A DNA stretch of 64,000 nucleotides from Didemnitutus sp047777955 (lineage in GTDB: Bacteria; Verrucomicrobiota; Verrucomicrobiia; Opitutales; Opitutaceae), in contig NZ_CP180537.1 in NCBI RefSeq assembly GCF_047777955.1, positions 1,178,001 to 1,242,000 of the forward strand. Reading direction: 5' to 3'. Of the stretch, positions 44,234 through 51,341 are shown piece after piece. A model generated the notes under the pieces. The model made no database searches. It was not told the origin of the DNA and worked only from the letters and a program-made list of their open reading frames with translations. How positions within the stretch are numbered: position 1 is the stretch's first letter; every line of letters begins with the position of its first letter. A program made the position numbers and the translations under genes.

Positions 44234-44913
44234 GCTGTCACCTCGCTCAACTGCCCGTCGCGCACGCGCACGATGCGGTCGCAGGCCTCGGCGAAACGCC
44301 GCTCGTGCGTGGCGAGGACGACGGCGATGCCGTCGCGCGCGGCCAGTTCCTGGAGCAGGCCGAAGACGGCCTCGCCGGTGTGCTCGTCGAGCGAGCCGGT
44401 GGGCTCGTCGGCGAGGAGCAGGCGCGGGGAATTCATCAGCGCGCGGCAGATGGCGACGCGCTGGCGTTCGCCGCCGGAGATGTCCTGCACGCGGTGGTCG
44501 AGCCGGTGGTCGAGGCCGACGCGGCGCGTGAGCGCGCGGATGCGCTCCTCGGCCGCGGCGCGCGGCGTGCCGACGGCCAGCGCGGGCACGCGGAGGTTTT
44601 CGCCGACGGTGAGGTCGGCGATGAGGTTGTGGAGCTGGAAGACGAAGCCGAGGTGGCGGCGGCGGAGCACGAGGCGGTCCTTTTCCACCCGCGGGTCGAG
44701 GCCGCAGACGCTCAGCTCGCCGCGGTCGGGCACGTCGAGTCCGCCGAGGAGGTGGAGCAGCGTGCTCTTGCCCGAGCCCGAGGCGCCCCAGAGGGCGACG
44801 AGCTCGCCGGCGCGGACCTCGAGGCTGACGTCGCGCAGCACGGCGATGCGGCCGGCGTCGTAGGATTTGCTCACGGCGCGGACGGTGGCGAGGACGGCGC
44901 GGGCGTCACTCAT
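44230..44913 (-). CDS. ABC transporter ATP-binding protein (LolD/MacB type)
   Basis: 227 residues. A complete nucleotide-binding domain: Walker A GASGSGKST, Q-loop (FVFQLHNL), signature ISGGERQRVAICRALMNSP, Walker B LLLADEPTGSLD, and switch His (ATHERR). The LFQ/FVFQxHNLIxxLTV segment and the AxALMNxPxLLLADEPTGxLD region identify the LolD/MacB/FtsE group that works with FtsX-type permeases. It overlaps its upstream permease by eight bases and its downstream oxidase subunit by four, so all three are one transcription unit. It may drive lipid, lipoprotein or metal handling for oxidase assembly; substrate unknown. Confidence 0.94.
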   Translation of the reverse strand: MSDARAVLATVRAVSKSYDAGRIAVLRDVSLEVRAGELVALWGASGSGKSTLLHLLGGLDVPDRGELSVCGLDPRVEKDRLVLRRRHLGFVFQLHNLIADLTVGENLRVPALAVGTPRAAAEERIRALTRRVGLDHRLDHRVQDISGGERQRVAICRALMNSPRLLLADEPTGSLDEHTGEAVFGLLQELAARDGIAVVLATHERRFAEACDRIVRVRDGQLSEVTA

Positions 44914-46018
44914 AGCGCAGCGCCTCCGCGGGCTGGATTTTCATGGCGAAGCGCGCCGGGTAGATCGCGCCCAGGGCGGCGGTGACGAAGGCGGTGACGA
45001 CGATGCCGGCGAGCACGAGCGGCTGGAGGGTGGCCTGGATGTAGCCGTTGAACTGCGGCACGCGCTCGAGGAGGGCGAGGAGGGCGAAGCCGAGGGTGAA
45101 GCCCGCGGCGACGCCGGCGGCGGCGATGGTCGTCGCCTCGCCGAAGATGAGCCCGGCCACCTGCGCGCCGGAGAAGCCGCAGACGCGCAGGATGGCGATC
45201 TCGCGGATGCGGGTGAAGACGGAGAGCAGCATCGTGTTGGCGACGCCGAGGCCGCCGAGGCAGAAGGCGCAGATGCCGACGGCCCAGGCGGTGAAGTTGA
45301 GGATCTTGAAGCTGTTGTAGGTCGAGTTGAACTCGCGGTTCTCCAGCGCGATCACGCCCGGCTGCGCGGCCTCGAGCGCGCGCTTGAAGGCGGCGCCCTG
45401 CGCCTGGTCGCGGAGCTTGACCGTGACGACCGACGCGGCGCCGGCGCGGTGGAAGAACTCCTGCGCGGCCGCGAGCGGCAGGAAGACGCCGCCGTCCTCG
45501 AAGCCGTTCTCGGTCTTGAAAATCCCGCCGACGCGGAAGCGGCCGCGGCCGATCTCGACCTCGTCGCCCGCGCGGGCGGCGAGGAACTCGGCGGCGCGCG
45601 AGCCGAGGAAGATCTCGCCCGCGCGGCGGCCGAAGTCCGCCGCGGTGCCGGCGCGCCACTCGGCCTTGGCCAGGCGCGGGTCGGCGGCCTCGACGCCGAA
45701 GCAGGTGATGACCGGCCGGCCCGGTGCGGAGACGATGCCAAAGAGGACGGGGTGCGCCTCGGCCACCTCGGGCCGGGCGCGGATGGCGGCGACCTGCTCC
45801 GGCGTGACCGAGCTGAAGAAGAGGTCGGAGACGTTGCGCTCGAAGACGAGGTAGTGGCTGTCGCTCGAGAGCAGGCGCTGGAACATGCCGATCGCGCCGG
45901 TGACGATGGCGAGGATGGCGAGCATGGCGGCCACGCCGAAGGCGATGCCGGCGGTGCCGATGAGCGCGCGCCAGTGGTGGCGGCGCAGGTTGGTGAAGAC
46001 GAGGGAGAGGATGTTCAT
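44906..46018 (-). CDS. FtsX/MacB-type ABC transporter permease
   Basis: 370 residues. Topology is that of MacB/LolC/DevC permeases: helix 1 (HHWRALIGTAGIAFGVAAML), a periplasmic MacB_PCD domain of about 210 residues, then three C-terminal helices with the FtsX-type coupling segment FTRIREIAILRVCGFSGAQV. The C-terminal end FAMKIQPAEALRYE is typical of the DevC/LolE type. It is paired by overlap with the LolD-type ATPase. DevBCA-like exporters also use a membrane-fusion protein, which is missing here. It follows the polyprenyl synthase gene by 18 bp, so it is part of the same nine-gene unit. Confidence 0.92.
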   Translation of the reverse strand: MNILSLVFTNLRRHHWRALIGTAGIAFGVAAMLAILAIVTGAIGMFQRLLSSDSHYLVFERNVSDLFFSSVTPEQVAAIRARPEVAEAHPVLFGIVSAPGRPVITCFGVEAADPRLAKAEWRAGTAADFGRRAGEIFLGSRAAEFLAARAGDEVEIGRGRFRVGGIFKTENGFEDGGVFLPLAAAQEFFHRAGAASVVTVKLRDQAQGAAFKRALEAAQPGVIALENREFNSTYNSFKILNFTAWAVGICAFCLGGLGVANTMLLSVFTRIREIAILRVCGFSGAQVAGLIFGEATTIAAAGVAAGFTLGFALLALLERVPQFNGYIQATLQPLVLAGIVVTAFVTAALGAIYPARFAMKIQPAEALRYE

Positions 46019-46036
46019 GCGCGCGGGCGCGACGGG

Positions 46037-46969
46037 TCACGCGGCATGATGCTGGGCCTCCTCCGGGCGGTCGGGCGGGCGCACGAACGCCGCGTGCACC
46101 GTCCACAAGTAATCCCAACGCCGTCCGCCGCCAGCCCGGAGTGACTGCAGGGCGCGGCGCGCCTGGCGCTCGAGGCGGATCCAGCGCGCGCGGGCGCGGT
46201 CGGCGCCGAGGGCGAGCGCGAGGTTCGGGCGGAGCAGGAGCCGGTCGCGGCCGGTGGTCTTGCCCGCCGCGGCGGAACTGGCGAGGACGTCGCCGAGGTC
46301 GTCGGCGATCTGGTAAAGCTGGCCCCAGTAGACCGCGAGCGCGGCCAGGGCGCGACGCTCGGCGCGCGTGGGGCGGGCGAGCGCGGCGGGCAGTTCGAGC
46401 GCGAGCGTGAGCAGCGCGCCGGTCTTGCGCGCAGCGATGCGGCTGACGACGGCGGCGGAGCGGTCGGTGTGCGCGAACGCCAGGTCCCAGGCCTGGCCGC
46501 CGACCAGGCCCTCGAGACCGAGGCAGCGGTCGAGCGCCGCCGCGGCGCGGCGGCGGACCGCGGCGGGCTGGCGGGCCAGCGCGCGGGCGACGAGCGCGTA
46601 GGCGCGGTTGATGAGGGCGAGCGCGGCGAGCAGCGCGGTGGCCTCGCCGTAGACGCGGTGCACGCAGGGCTGGCCGCGGCGCTGCACGGCGTCGTCCATG
46701 CACGGCAGGTCGTCGAGGACGAGCGAGGCGGTGTGGAAATACTCGAGGGCGGCCGCGAGCTCGAGCGCGCGCGGGCGGGCGAGGCCGTGGGTGCGGGCGG
46801 CGGTGGCGACGAGCCGGCCGCGGATCAGCTTGCCCGGGTGCGCGGCGTTCTGGCGCAGGGCGGCGAGCAGGCGCGGCTCGCTCCGGGCGGCGGCCGGCAA
46901 TTCGCGCAGGAGCGCCGCGCGCAACGCGCGATCGGACGCGGCAGGCGGGGAGAGGCGGGCGTGGCTCAT
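46037..46969 (-). CDS. Polyprenyl diphosphate synthase (trans-isoprenyl synthase)
   Basis: 310 residues. The first aspartate-rich region DDLPCMDDA fits DDxxxxD (FARM), and the second, YQIADDLGDV, fits DDxxD (SARM). The GKLIRGRLV segment is the pyrophosphate-binding region, and HTASLVLDDLPCMDD matches chain-elongation enzymes. It should make a geranyl-, farnesyl- or longer all-trans prenyl chain; the FARM neighbourhood does not let me tell the length. Alanine and arginine are very abundant, as in the neighbours. Start chosen at 46969 (MSHARLSPPAASDR). It lies between cytochrome b561 and an ABC permease, suggesting it supplies a quinone or carrier lipid tail for the module. Confidence 0.9.
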   Translation of the reverse strand: MSHARLSPPAASDRALRAALLRELPAAARSEPRLLAALRQNAAHPGKLIRGRLVATAARTHGLARPRALELAAALEYFHTASLVLDDLPCMDDAVQRRGQPCVHRVYGEATALLAALALINRAYALVARALARQPAAVRRRAAAALDRCLGLEGLVGGQAWDLAFAHTDRSAAVVSRIAARKTGALLTLALELPAALARPTRAERRALAALAVYWGQLYQIADDLGDVLASSAAAGKTTGRDRLLLRPNLALALGADRARARWIRLERQARRALQSLRAGGGRRWDYLWTVHAAFVRPPDRPEEAQHHAA

Positions 46970-47050
46970 CGCGGTTGGCGGGACGGGCAGCTGACCGCCG
47001 TCGCGGGCCGCGGGTTCCCTCCGGCGATGCGCGGCGGCGGGCGGCAACGG

Positions 47051-47782
47051 TCAGTCTTCGTCATCGTCGTGGTGGCGGCCCGCGGCGTGGTCGCCGTCGC
47101 CGCCGTGGCGGAGGTCGACGGCGGGCAGGCCGAACGGCAGGCGGATCGCACCGGCTTGCGGATCGTAGGCGCGCACGAGCACGCCCGCCCAGAGGCCGAG
47201 CAGCAGCATCGTGGTGAGGCCGGCCAGCGCGTAGGGCCGGGCGAGCGCGGCCGCGGGCGGGGCGATCTTCCGGCCGTCGAGCATGGCGGGGGCGAGGTTT
47301 TCGCCCGCGCGCAGGCGATGCAGGACAAGGCCGGCCAGGTGCAGGCCGATCGCGCCGGTCAGGACGGCGGCGAGGCCCTCGTGCAGGTCGTCGCCGCTGG
47401 CGAAGCCGGTGGCGATGACCGCGCCGGCGACGGCGAGCATCCCGAGCATGACCCAGGCGGCGAGAGGATTGTGGCCGGCGTGGACTTTCGGCGGCCGCCC
47501 CGGCCACAGTCCGGCCAGCTGCCGCCGCAGCGCGGCGGGAGCGAGCGGCCAGCGCGTGAAGCGCGCCTGGCCCGGCCCGACAAGTCCCCAGAGCACGCGC
47601 AGCACGAGCGCGCCGCCGGCGAACATGCCCGCCAGCACGTGCCAGGCGAACAGCGGGTGCTCCTCCTCCACGGCGAAACCGAGCAGCAGGGCGACGGCGA
47701 GTCCGCCCGCGAAGGCGGCGTGGAGCACGCGCACGGGCAGGTCCCAGATGAGCTGGCGCGACTGGACGCGAGAGGTGTTCAT
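47051..47782 (-). CDS. Cytochrome b561 family protein (YceJ-like)
   Basis: 243 residues. The cytochrome b561 fold is visible: LIWDLPVRVLHAAFAGGLAV with an N-terminal WDxPxRxxH motif, FAWHVLAGMFAGGALVLRVL, KVHAGHNPLAAWVMLGMLAV and GLAAVLTGAIGLHLAGLVLH, giving four helices with histidines placed to bind two b hemes. The C-terminal tail is rich in His and Asp/Glu (HGGDGDHAAGRHHDDDED), possibly a metal-binding tail. It overlaps YceI by four bases. In Escherichia coli the homologous yceJ and yceI genes are also adjacent. It should pass electrons in the cytoplasmic membrane to or from quinones. Confidence 0.93.
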   Translation of the reverse strand: MNTSRVQSRQLIWDLPVRVLHAAFAGGLAVALLLGFAVEEEHPLFAWHVLAGMFAGGALVLRVLWGLVGPGQARFTRWPLAPAALRRQLAGLWPGRPPKVHAGHNPLAAWVMLGMLAVAGAVIATGFASGDDLHEGLAAVLTGAIGLHLAGLVLHRLRAGENLAPAMLDGRKIAPPAAALARPYALAGLTTMLLLGLWAGVLVRAYDPQAGAIRLPFGLPAVDLRHGGDGDHAAGRHHDDDED

Positions 47783-48330
47783 GCCGCCCTCGCCTGGAAG
47801 TGGAACTTCACGTGCACGACCGGATCGACCTTGAGCATCAGCATCACCTTGATCACGGGCAGGCCGTAGTCGCGCGTGTCGATCGGGGCCTCGCCGTCGA
47901 TCGCGTAGGTGGCGCCGTCGTGGGTGACGGTGACGGGGAAGCTGAGCTCGTGCGTGACGCCGTGGAAGGTGAACTGGCCGCGCGCGCGCAGGGCGCCGCC
48001 GGCGTCGGCGCTGAGCGCGGCGAGCGTGAACTTCGCGTCGGGGAAATCCGCGGTGTGCTGCCAGTCGTGCATCGCGGCGTCGCGCTTCTCCTTGCCCGTG
48101 ACGACGTCGCGGAAGTGGAACGCCAGCTCGGCCGTCGTGACGTGGCCGGCGTCGTCGACCGCGCCGCTAAACTGGTAGGCCTTGAGCCGGCCGGTGAAGG
48201 AGTCGACCGTGGCCTTCACGGCGATGTCGACGGTGGACTGGTCGTAGTCGCACTTCAGCGCGTGGTCGGCGGCGGCGAGCGGCCCGGCGAGCGCGAGGGT
48301 GGCGAGCAGGGGCAGGAGACGGGAGTTCAT
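47779..48330 (-). CDS. YceI family protein (periplasmic polyisoprenoid-binding lipocalin-like fold)
   Basis: 183 residues with a signal peptide (MNSRLLPLLATLALAGPLAA). The pattern of YceI proteins is clear: TVDIAVKATVDSFTGRLKAY, DVVTGKEKRDAAMHDWQHTA, KFTLAALSADAGGALRARGQ, GQFTFHGVTHELSFPVTVTH and IKVMLMLKVDPVVHVKFHFQ. YceI proteins form a lipocalin-like barrel that can bind polyisoprenoids such as ubiquinone or octaprenol. It is the first gene of the minus-strand cluster, coupled by four bases to cytochrome b561 and followed by a polyprenyl synthase, which fits a polyisoprenoid carrier role. Start at 48330. The ATGAAC palindrome at 48375-48390 is upstream of the gene. Confidence 0.93.
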   Translation of the reverse strand: MNSRLLPLLATLALAGPLAAADHALKCDYDQSTVDIAVKATVDSFTGRLKAYQFSGAVDDAGHVTTAELAFHFRDVVTGKEKRDAAMHDWQHTADFPDAKFTLAALSADAGGALRARGQFTFHGVTHELSFPVTVTHDGATYAIDGEAPIDTRDYGLPVIKVMLMLKVDPVVHVKFHFQARAA

Positions 48331-48374
48331 CGCCGCAGTGTCGCGGCGGAAGATGAACGTGCGTTGAACACCGC

Positions 48375-48390
48375 ATGAACGTTTGTTCAT
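48375..48390. promoter_or_regulatory. Palindrome ATGAAC-N4-GTTCAT upstream of YceI
   Basis: A perfect inverted repeat ATGAACGTTTGTTCAT lies 45-60 bp upstream of the YceI start. Further TGAAC/GTTCA copies lie between it and the gene (GATGAACGTGCGTTGAAC at 48353-48370). The size and symmetry suit an operator for a dimeric repressor or activator, for example TetR or an OmpR-type protein. A promoter within the same stretch cannot be confirmed by eye. Confidence 0.45.
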
Positions 48391-49508
48391 GGATCCGCCC
48401 GTGGGGAGGGGGCGGCGCGTCCGATGCCCGTCGCCCCGTCCGCCAATTTTGGCTGCCCAAGCTGGACAGAATCACGAACTTTTTGGAGCGAATCAGGGCG
48501 TTTTCCGAGACATTTCCCTCTCGCGTGGGCCAGTTGTGTCAATTCGCTGGAGCGAATGGGGCGGCTTTCCGGGCATTTTAGCGCAGTGGATTCGCTCCAT
48601 TCGCTTCAAAAAGCCTCACCCTAACGGAGTCGAACTATAATCCTAACGAGCATACATTCGAAGTCCATGCGGTGCGAGTGTGGACGATGTTGTGGTGGTA
48701 TCCTCAAATACTTGTGCCCCAATAGGTGTGCGTAGCGCCAGACTCGTAGCGTAGCGGGATTTTGTCGCGGTGCATGTACCGCAAACGCAGCTTCTGCCGA
48801 ACGATCACCCGAATTCGGATCTTCACTTTGACTCTGATGGATTCCAGCGATGCGGCCCGAGGTGACCTGCTCCCGAGCCGGGTTGGTTGTGAAGTTGGTT
48901 TACTGACACAGGATTCGGGTGCAAGTGCAGGATCGCTCCGGTCCCAGGAGCCCCCACCCGGGGGGCTCGCGCGATTTTTGCCGCAAACTCGCTGGGTGTG
49001 AGCCCGCGAGGGCTACGCTAACTATTATGGATGCGCGAGTGGTGCAAAGAGAGCGAGCACCGGCAGCCCAGCGGCGTCTGAGCGTTACCGTCGGGGTCGA
49101 GCGGGACCGGGCGTCGCGCAGGTGTGGGAGCGGAGCGAAGGCGACAGGCGGGGAGTGGAGGGAGGAGTCGGCGCCGGCGGGAGCGCGGCAAGGCCGCCGG
49201 TATCACGACCGGAGAGCCTGCGACCGGGAGCGATCCTGGCGAATGGTCGTGCTCGGACGACGAATCGCCAGAGGCGGCCGTGAGCGCGGAGGCCAAGCCG
49301 TCTCCGCCCGCAACGAGTGGTCGGAGCCGCAGTCGAAGCAGAGCACCGGCGCAGTGGCCGGTCCCGCTCGTGCTATCCAAGCCGGCCTTGGTCGGTGTCA
49401 GGACGGCGTTCTTTGCAGCGAACACACGTGAGTCGGCACACCTCCAGTTGCTCTTGTAGCAGTCGGCACTTACGCCGCGACGACGCGACCATGAGCTGTT
49501 TCCATTGT
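48391..49508. other. Gene-poor stretch, about 1.1 kb
   Basis: Between the YceI operator and the RND operon I see no convincing coding frame; the open frames are short, lack homology and lack ribosome-binding sites. Local features are a repeated GGAGCGAAT/ATTCGCTCC motif near 48485-48600 and a perfect GC hairpin at 48948-48968 followed shortly by TTTTT. The composition is more AT-rich than the left flank. Confidence 0.4.
48948..48968 (+). other. Strong GC hairpin followed by a T-run
   Basis: GAGCCCCC pairs perfectly with GGGGGCTC around the five-base loop ACCCG. TTTTT follows six bases after the stem, so it looks like a rho-independent terminator, though a little distant. There is no clear gene ending just before it. 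It may terminate an unknown transcript in this gap or be a repeat unit. Confidence 0.35.
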
Positions 49509-49531
49509 CTGATACGCAATAGCTATCAGTT
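49509..49531 (+). promoter_or_regulatory. LysR-type operator CTGATA-N9-TATCAG upstream of the RND efflux operon
   Basis: The site reads CTGATA, nine bases (CGCAATAGC), TATCAG, then TT. Its inverted-repeat halves give T-N11-A, the core of LysR-type boxes. Its reverse complement matches the site at 58741-58763 in 18 of 23 bases (AACTGATAGCTA and TATCAG shared, five bases between them different). It ends 40 bp before the MarR gene start at 49572. The LysR gene at 57770-58735 is the obvious candidate binder. Confidence 0.65.
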
Positions 49532-49571
49532 CAAAAACCATAAAGTCTCAGCGGTGCAGGGGAAATCGGGT

Positions 49572-50096
49572 ATGCTCCACGCCATGTCGGCCCTGGTAAG
49601 CGATCATCATATTAGGGATTCGTTGTTTGAGCTTTCGCGGACGCAGTCGGCTGCCGAGGAACTCAAATGTCGTGCAATTCTGCGGCTGGTGGACGTGTCT
49701 CAGGCGTTCGGTGATGAGTTGCGACGGCAGTTGGGTGCCAGCGGCCTCACCGAGGCTGGGTTTCTTGTCTTGGCGCATTTGATCCATGGCGAGCCTGCGG
49801 GCGAATCACCCACTGAAATCGGTCGGACCCTTCCTCTTTCCCGTCAGACGTTCCGCGATGTGCTCGGGCGCTTGGAGGTCTCCCGGCTGATCTCGCGCGA
49901 ACACGTGGCGGGCAATTGTGAGCATTCAATCATCAGCGCCACGGACGATGGGAGGCAGGCATTCCAAGCCGCCACCGAAAGCGCCTTGAAACTCATCAAT
50001 CTCATGGCCGCAGATTTGGATGACAGGGAAAGCTCCCTTTTGGACCTGACGTGCATCCGACTTAATCAGCAGCTCAGCAAACTCAAGACCACCTAG
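49572..50096 (+). CDS. MarR family transcriptional regulator, first gene of the RND efflux operon
   Basis: 174 residues. The winged helix-turn-helix is visible: LTEAGFLVLAHLIHGEPAGE, TEIGRTLPLSRQTFRDVLGR, LEVSRLISREHVAGNCEHSI and SATDDGRQAFQAATES, preceded by a helix for dimerisation. MarR regulators usually repress efflux genes and release DNA when bound by aromatic ligands. An ATG at 49572 follows AGGGGA by ten bases. Another at 49584 and one at 49491 are less likely because the last places 27 extra residues before the domain. It lies 17 bp before the membrane-fusion gene, so it is probably autoregulatory along with the LysR-type operator upstream. Confidence 0.85.
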   Translation: MLHAMSALVSDHHIRDSLFELSRTQSAAEELKCRAILRLVDVSQAFGDELRRQLGASGLTEAGFLVLAHLIHGEPAGESPTEIGRTLPLSRQTFRDVLGRLEVSRLISREHVAGNCEHSIISATDDGRQAFQAATESALKLINLMAADLDDRESSLLDLTCIRLNQQLSKLKTT

Positions 50097-50113
50097 ACTC
50101 CCAAGCGACCTCT

Positions 50114-51301
50114 ATGCATCCCTTGCGCATCATCAAGAAGCTCGGTTCCGTTTCTTGGCTCGCCGCCGCCCTCGCCCTTTTTGCCGCCGGCTGCTCTCGG
50201 TCGGCTCCGACTCCGCCGCGCCCCGGACCGGTCGAGGTGGAAGCGGTCGAAGTAACCACGGCCCCCGTGGCGTTCACGCGCGAATTGCCCGGCCGGACGG
50301 CAGCACGGCGCATTGCCCAAGTGAGGGCGCGCGTCAGCGGCATCATCCTCAAGCGCCACTTCACCGAGGGGGCGGACGTGAAGGAAGGCGAATTGCTCTA
50401 CGAGATCGATCCCGCTCCCTATGCGCTGAATCTGGCCCGGGCGCAGGCTGAACTCCAGCGGGCGGAATCCAATCTGGCCGCAGTCAGACTCCAGGCCGAG
50501 CGCTTCAAACCCCTCGTCGCCACCAACGCGATCAGCAAGCAGCAATACGACGACGCGGTCGCCTCAGCCGGAGTGGGCGAAGCTGCGGTGGCGGCGGCGA
50601 AAGCCGCCGTCATGGCGGCGGAGCTCGACCTGGGTTACGCCAAGGTCACCGCTCCGATCAGCGGTCGCATCGGCTTGGCCGAGGTCACCGAAGGCGCCTA
50701 CGTGCAAGCGGGGCAGGCGACGTTGTTGGCAACGGTGCAGCAAATCGATCCGATCTACGTCAACCTCGTGCAACCGAGCACGGAGATCGAACGCATGCGC
50801 CGGGAATTCGAAAGCGGGCGGATGCGCAAGGACGGCGACGGCCTCCCCGAGGTCACGCTGCTGATGGAGGACGGAACGGAATACCCCGTTCGCGGCCAGT
50901 TGGAGTTTGCGGACATCACTGTGGACCGCTCGACGGGCTCAGTGACGCTGCGGGCCCTGTTCCCAAACCCCGACAAACGCATCCTGCCGGGCTCGTTTGT
51001 GCGCGCGCGCTATGAGGAGGGCGTCAACCCCGCCGCGTTGCTGGTGCCGCAGCAGGCGGTGTCGCGGAATTATCGCGGCGATCCGACCGTCTATGTGGTC
51101 GCGGCCGATGGAACGGCGGAACTCCGCCCGTTGAAAGTCAGCCGCGCCTACCGCGACAACTGGGTGGTCGATTCGGGGCTGAAAGTGGGCGAGAAGGTCA
51201 TTGTCTCCAATCTCCAGCGGATTCGGCCGGGGGTTCCGGTGAAGCCGGTGCCGCTCGCCGCGACACCCGCAGCGCCGGCCGCCAAGGAACGCCAACCCTG
51301 A
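50114..51301 (+). CDS. RND efflux membrane-fusion (periplasmic adaptor) lipoprotein, MexA/AcrA-like
   Basis: 395 residues. The signal peptide ends in a lipobox with Cys27 (LFAAGCSRS), so it is anchored by a lipid in the inner membrane. The order is beta-barrel start (VTTAPVAFTRELPGRTAARR), lipoyl half 1 (VRARVSGIILKRHFTEGADV), alpha hairpin (about 95-165), lipoyl half 2 (KVTAPISGRIGLAEVTEGAY), beta-barrel (GSVTLRALFPNPDKRILPGS) and membrane-proximal domain (VPVKPVPLAA). These are MexA/AcrA features. It joins the RND pump and the outer-membrane channel encoded next. The start MHPLRIIKKLGSV at 50114 fits and overlaps nothing. 40 bp separate it from the pump gene. Confidence 0.96.
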   Translation: MHPLRIIKKLGSVSWLAAALALFAAGCSRSAPTPPRPGPVEVEAVEVTTAPVAFTRELPGRTAARRIAQVRARVSGIILKRHFTEGADVKEGELLYEIDPAPYALNLARAQAELQRAESNLAAVRLQAERFKPLVATNAISKQQYDDAVASAGVGEAAVAAAKAAVMAAELDLGYAKVTAPISGRIGLAEVTEGAYVQAGQATLLATVQQIDPIYVNLVQPSTEIERMRREFESGRMRKDGDGLPEVTLLMEDGTEYPVRGQLEFADITVDRSTGSVTLRALFPNPDKRILPGSFVRARYEEGVNPAALLVPQQAVSRNYRGDPTVYVVAADGTAELRPLKVSRAYRDNWVVDSGLKVGEKVIVSNLQRIRPGVPVKPVPLAATPAAPAAKERQP

Positions 51302-51341
51302 CGAGCGCCCTCCGGCAAGCGTCATCCAAATCTGATTCTCC

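Noticed and set aside
48610..48650. tRNA-like T-arm (GGAGTCGAAC read in reverse)
   Set aside because: The flanking bases do not pair to a T-stem, and no acceptor, anticodon or D arm can be drawn.
48850..48930. End of an IS3-type element (GACCTGCTCCC-like sequence)
   Set aside because: No transposase frame, inverted partner end or target duplication is seen.
49018..49425. Minus-strand frame of 135 codons in the gene desert
   Set aside because: No ribosome-binding site, low-complexity Arg/Ser/Leu composition and no domain; more likely chance open frame.
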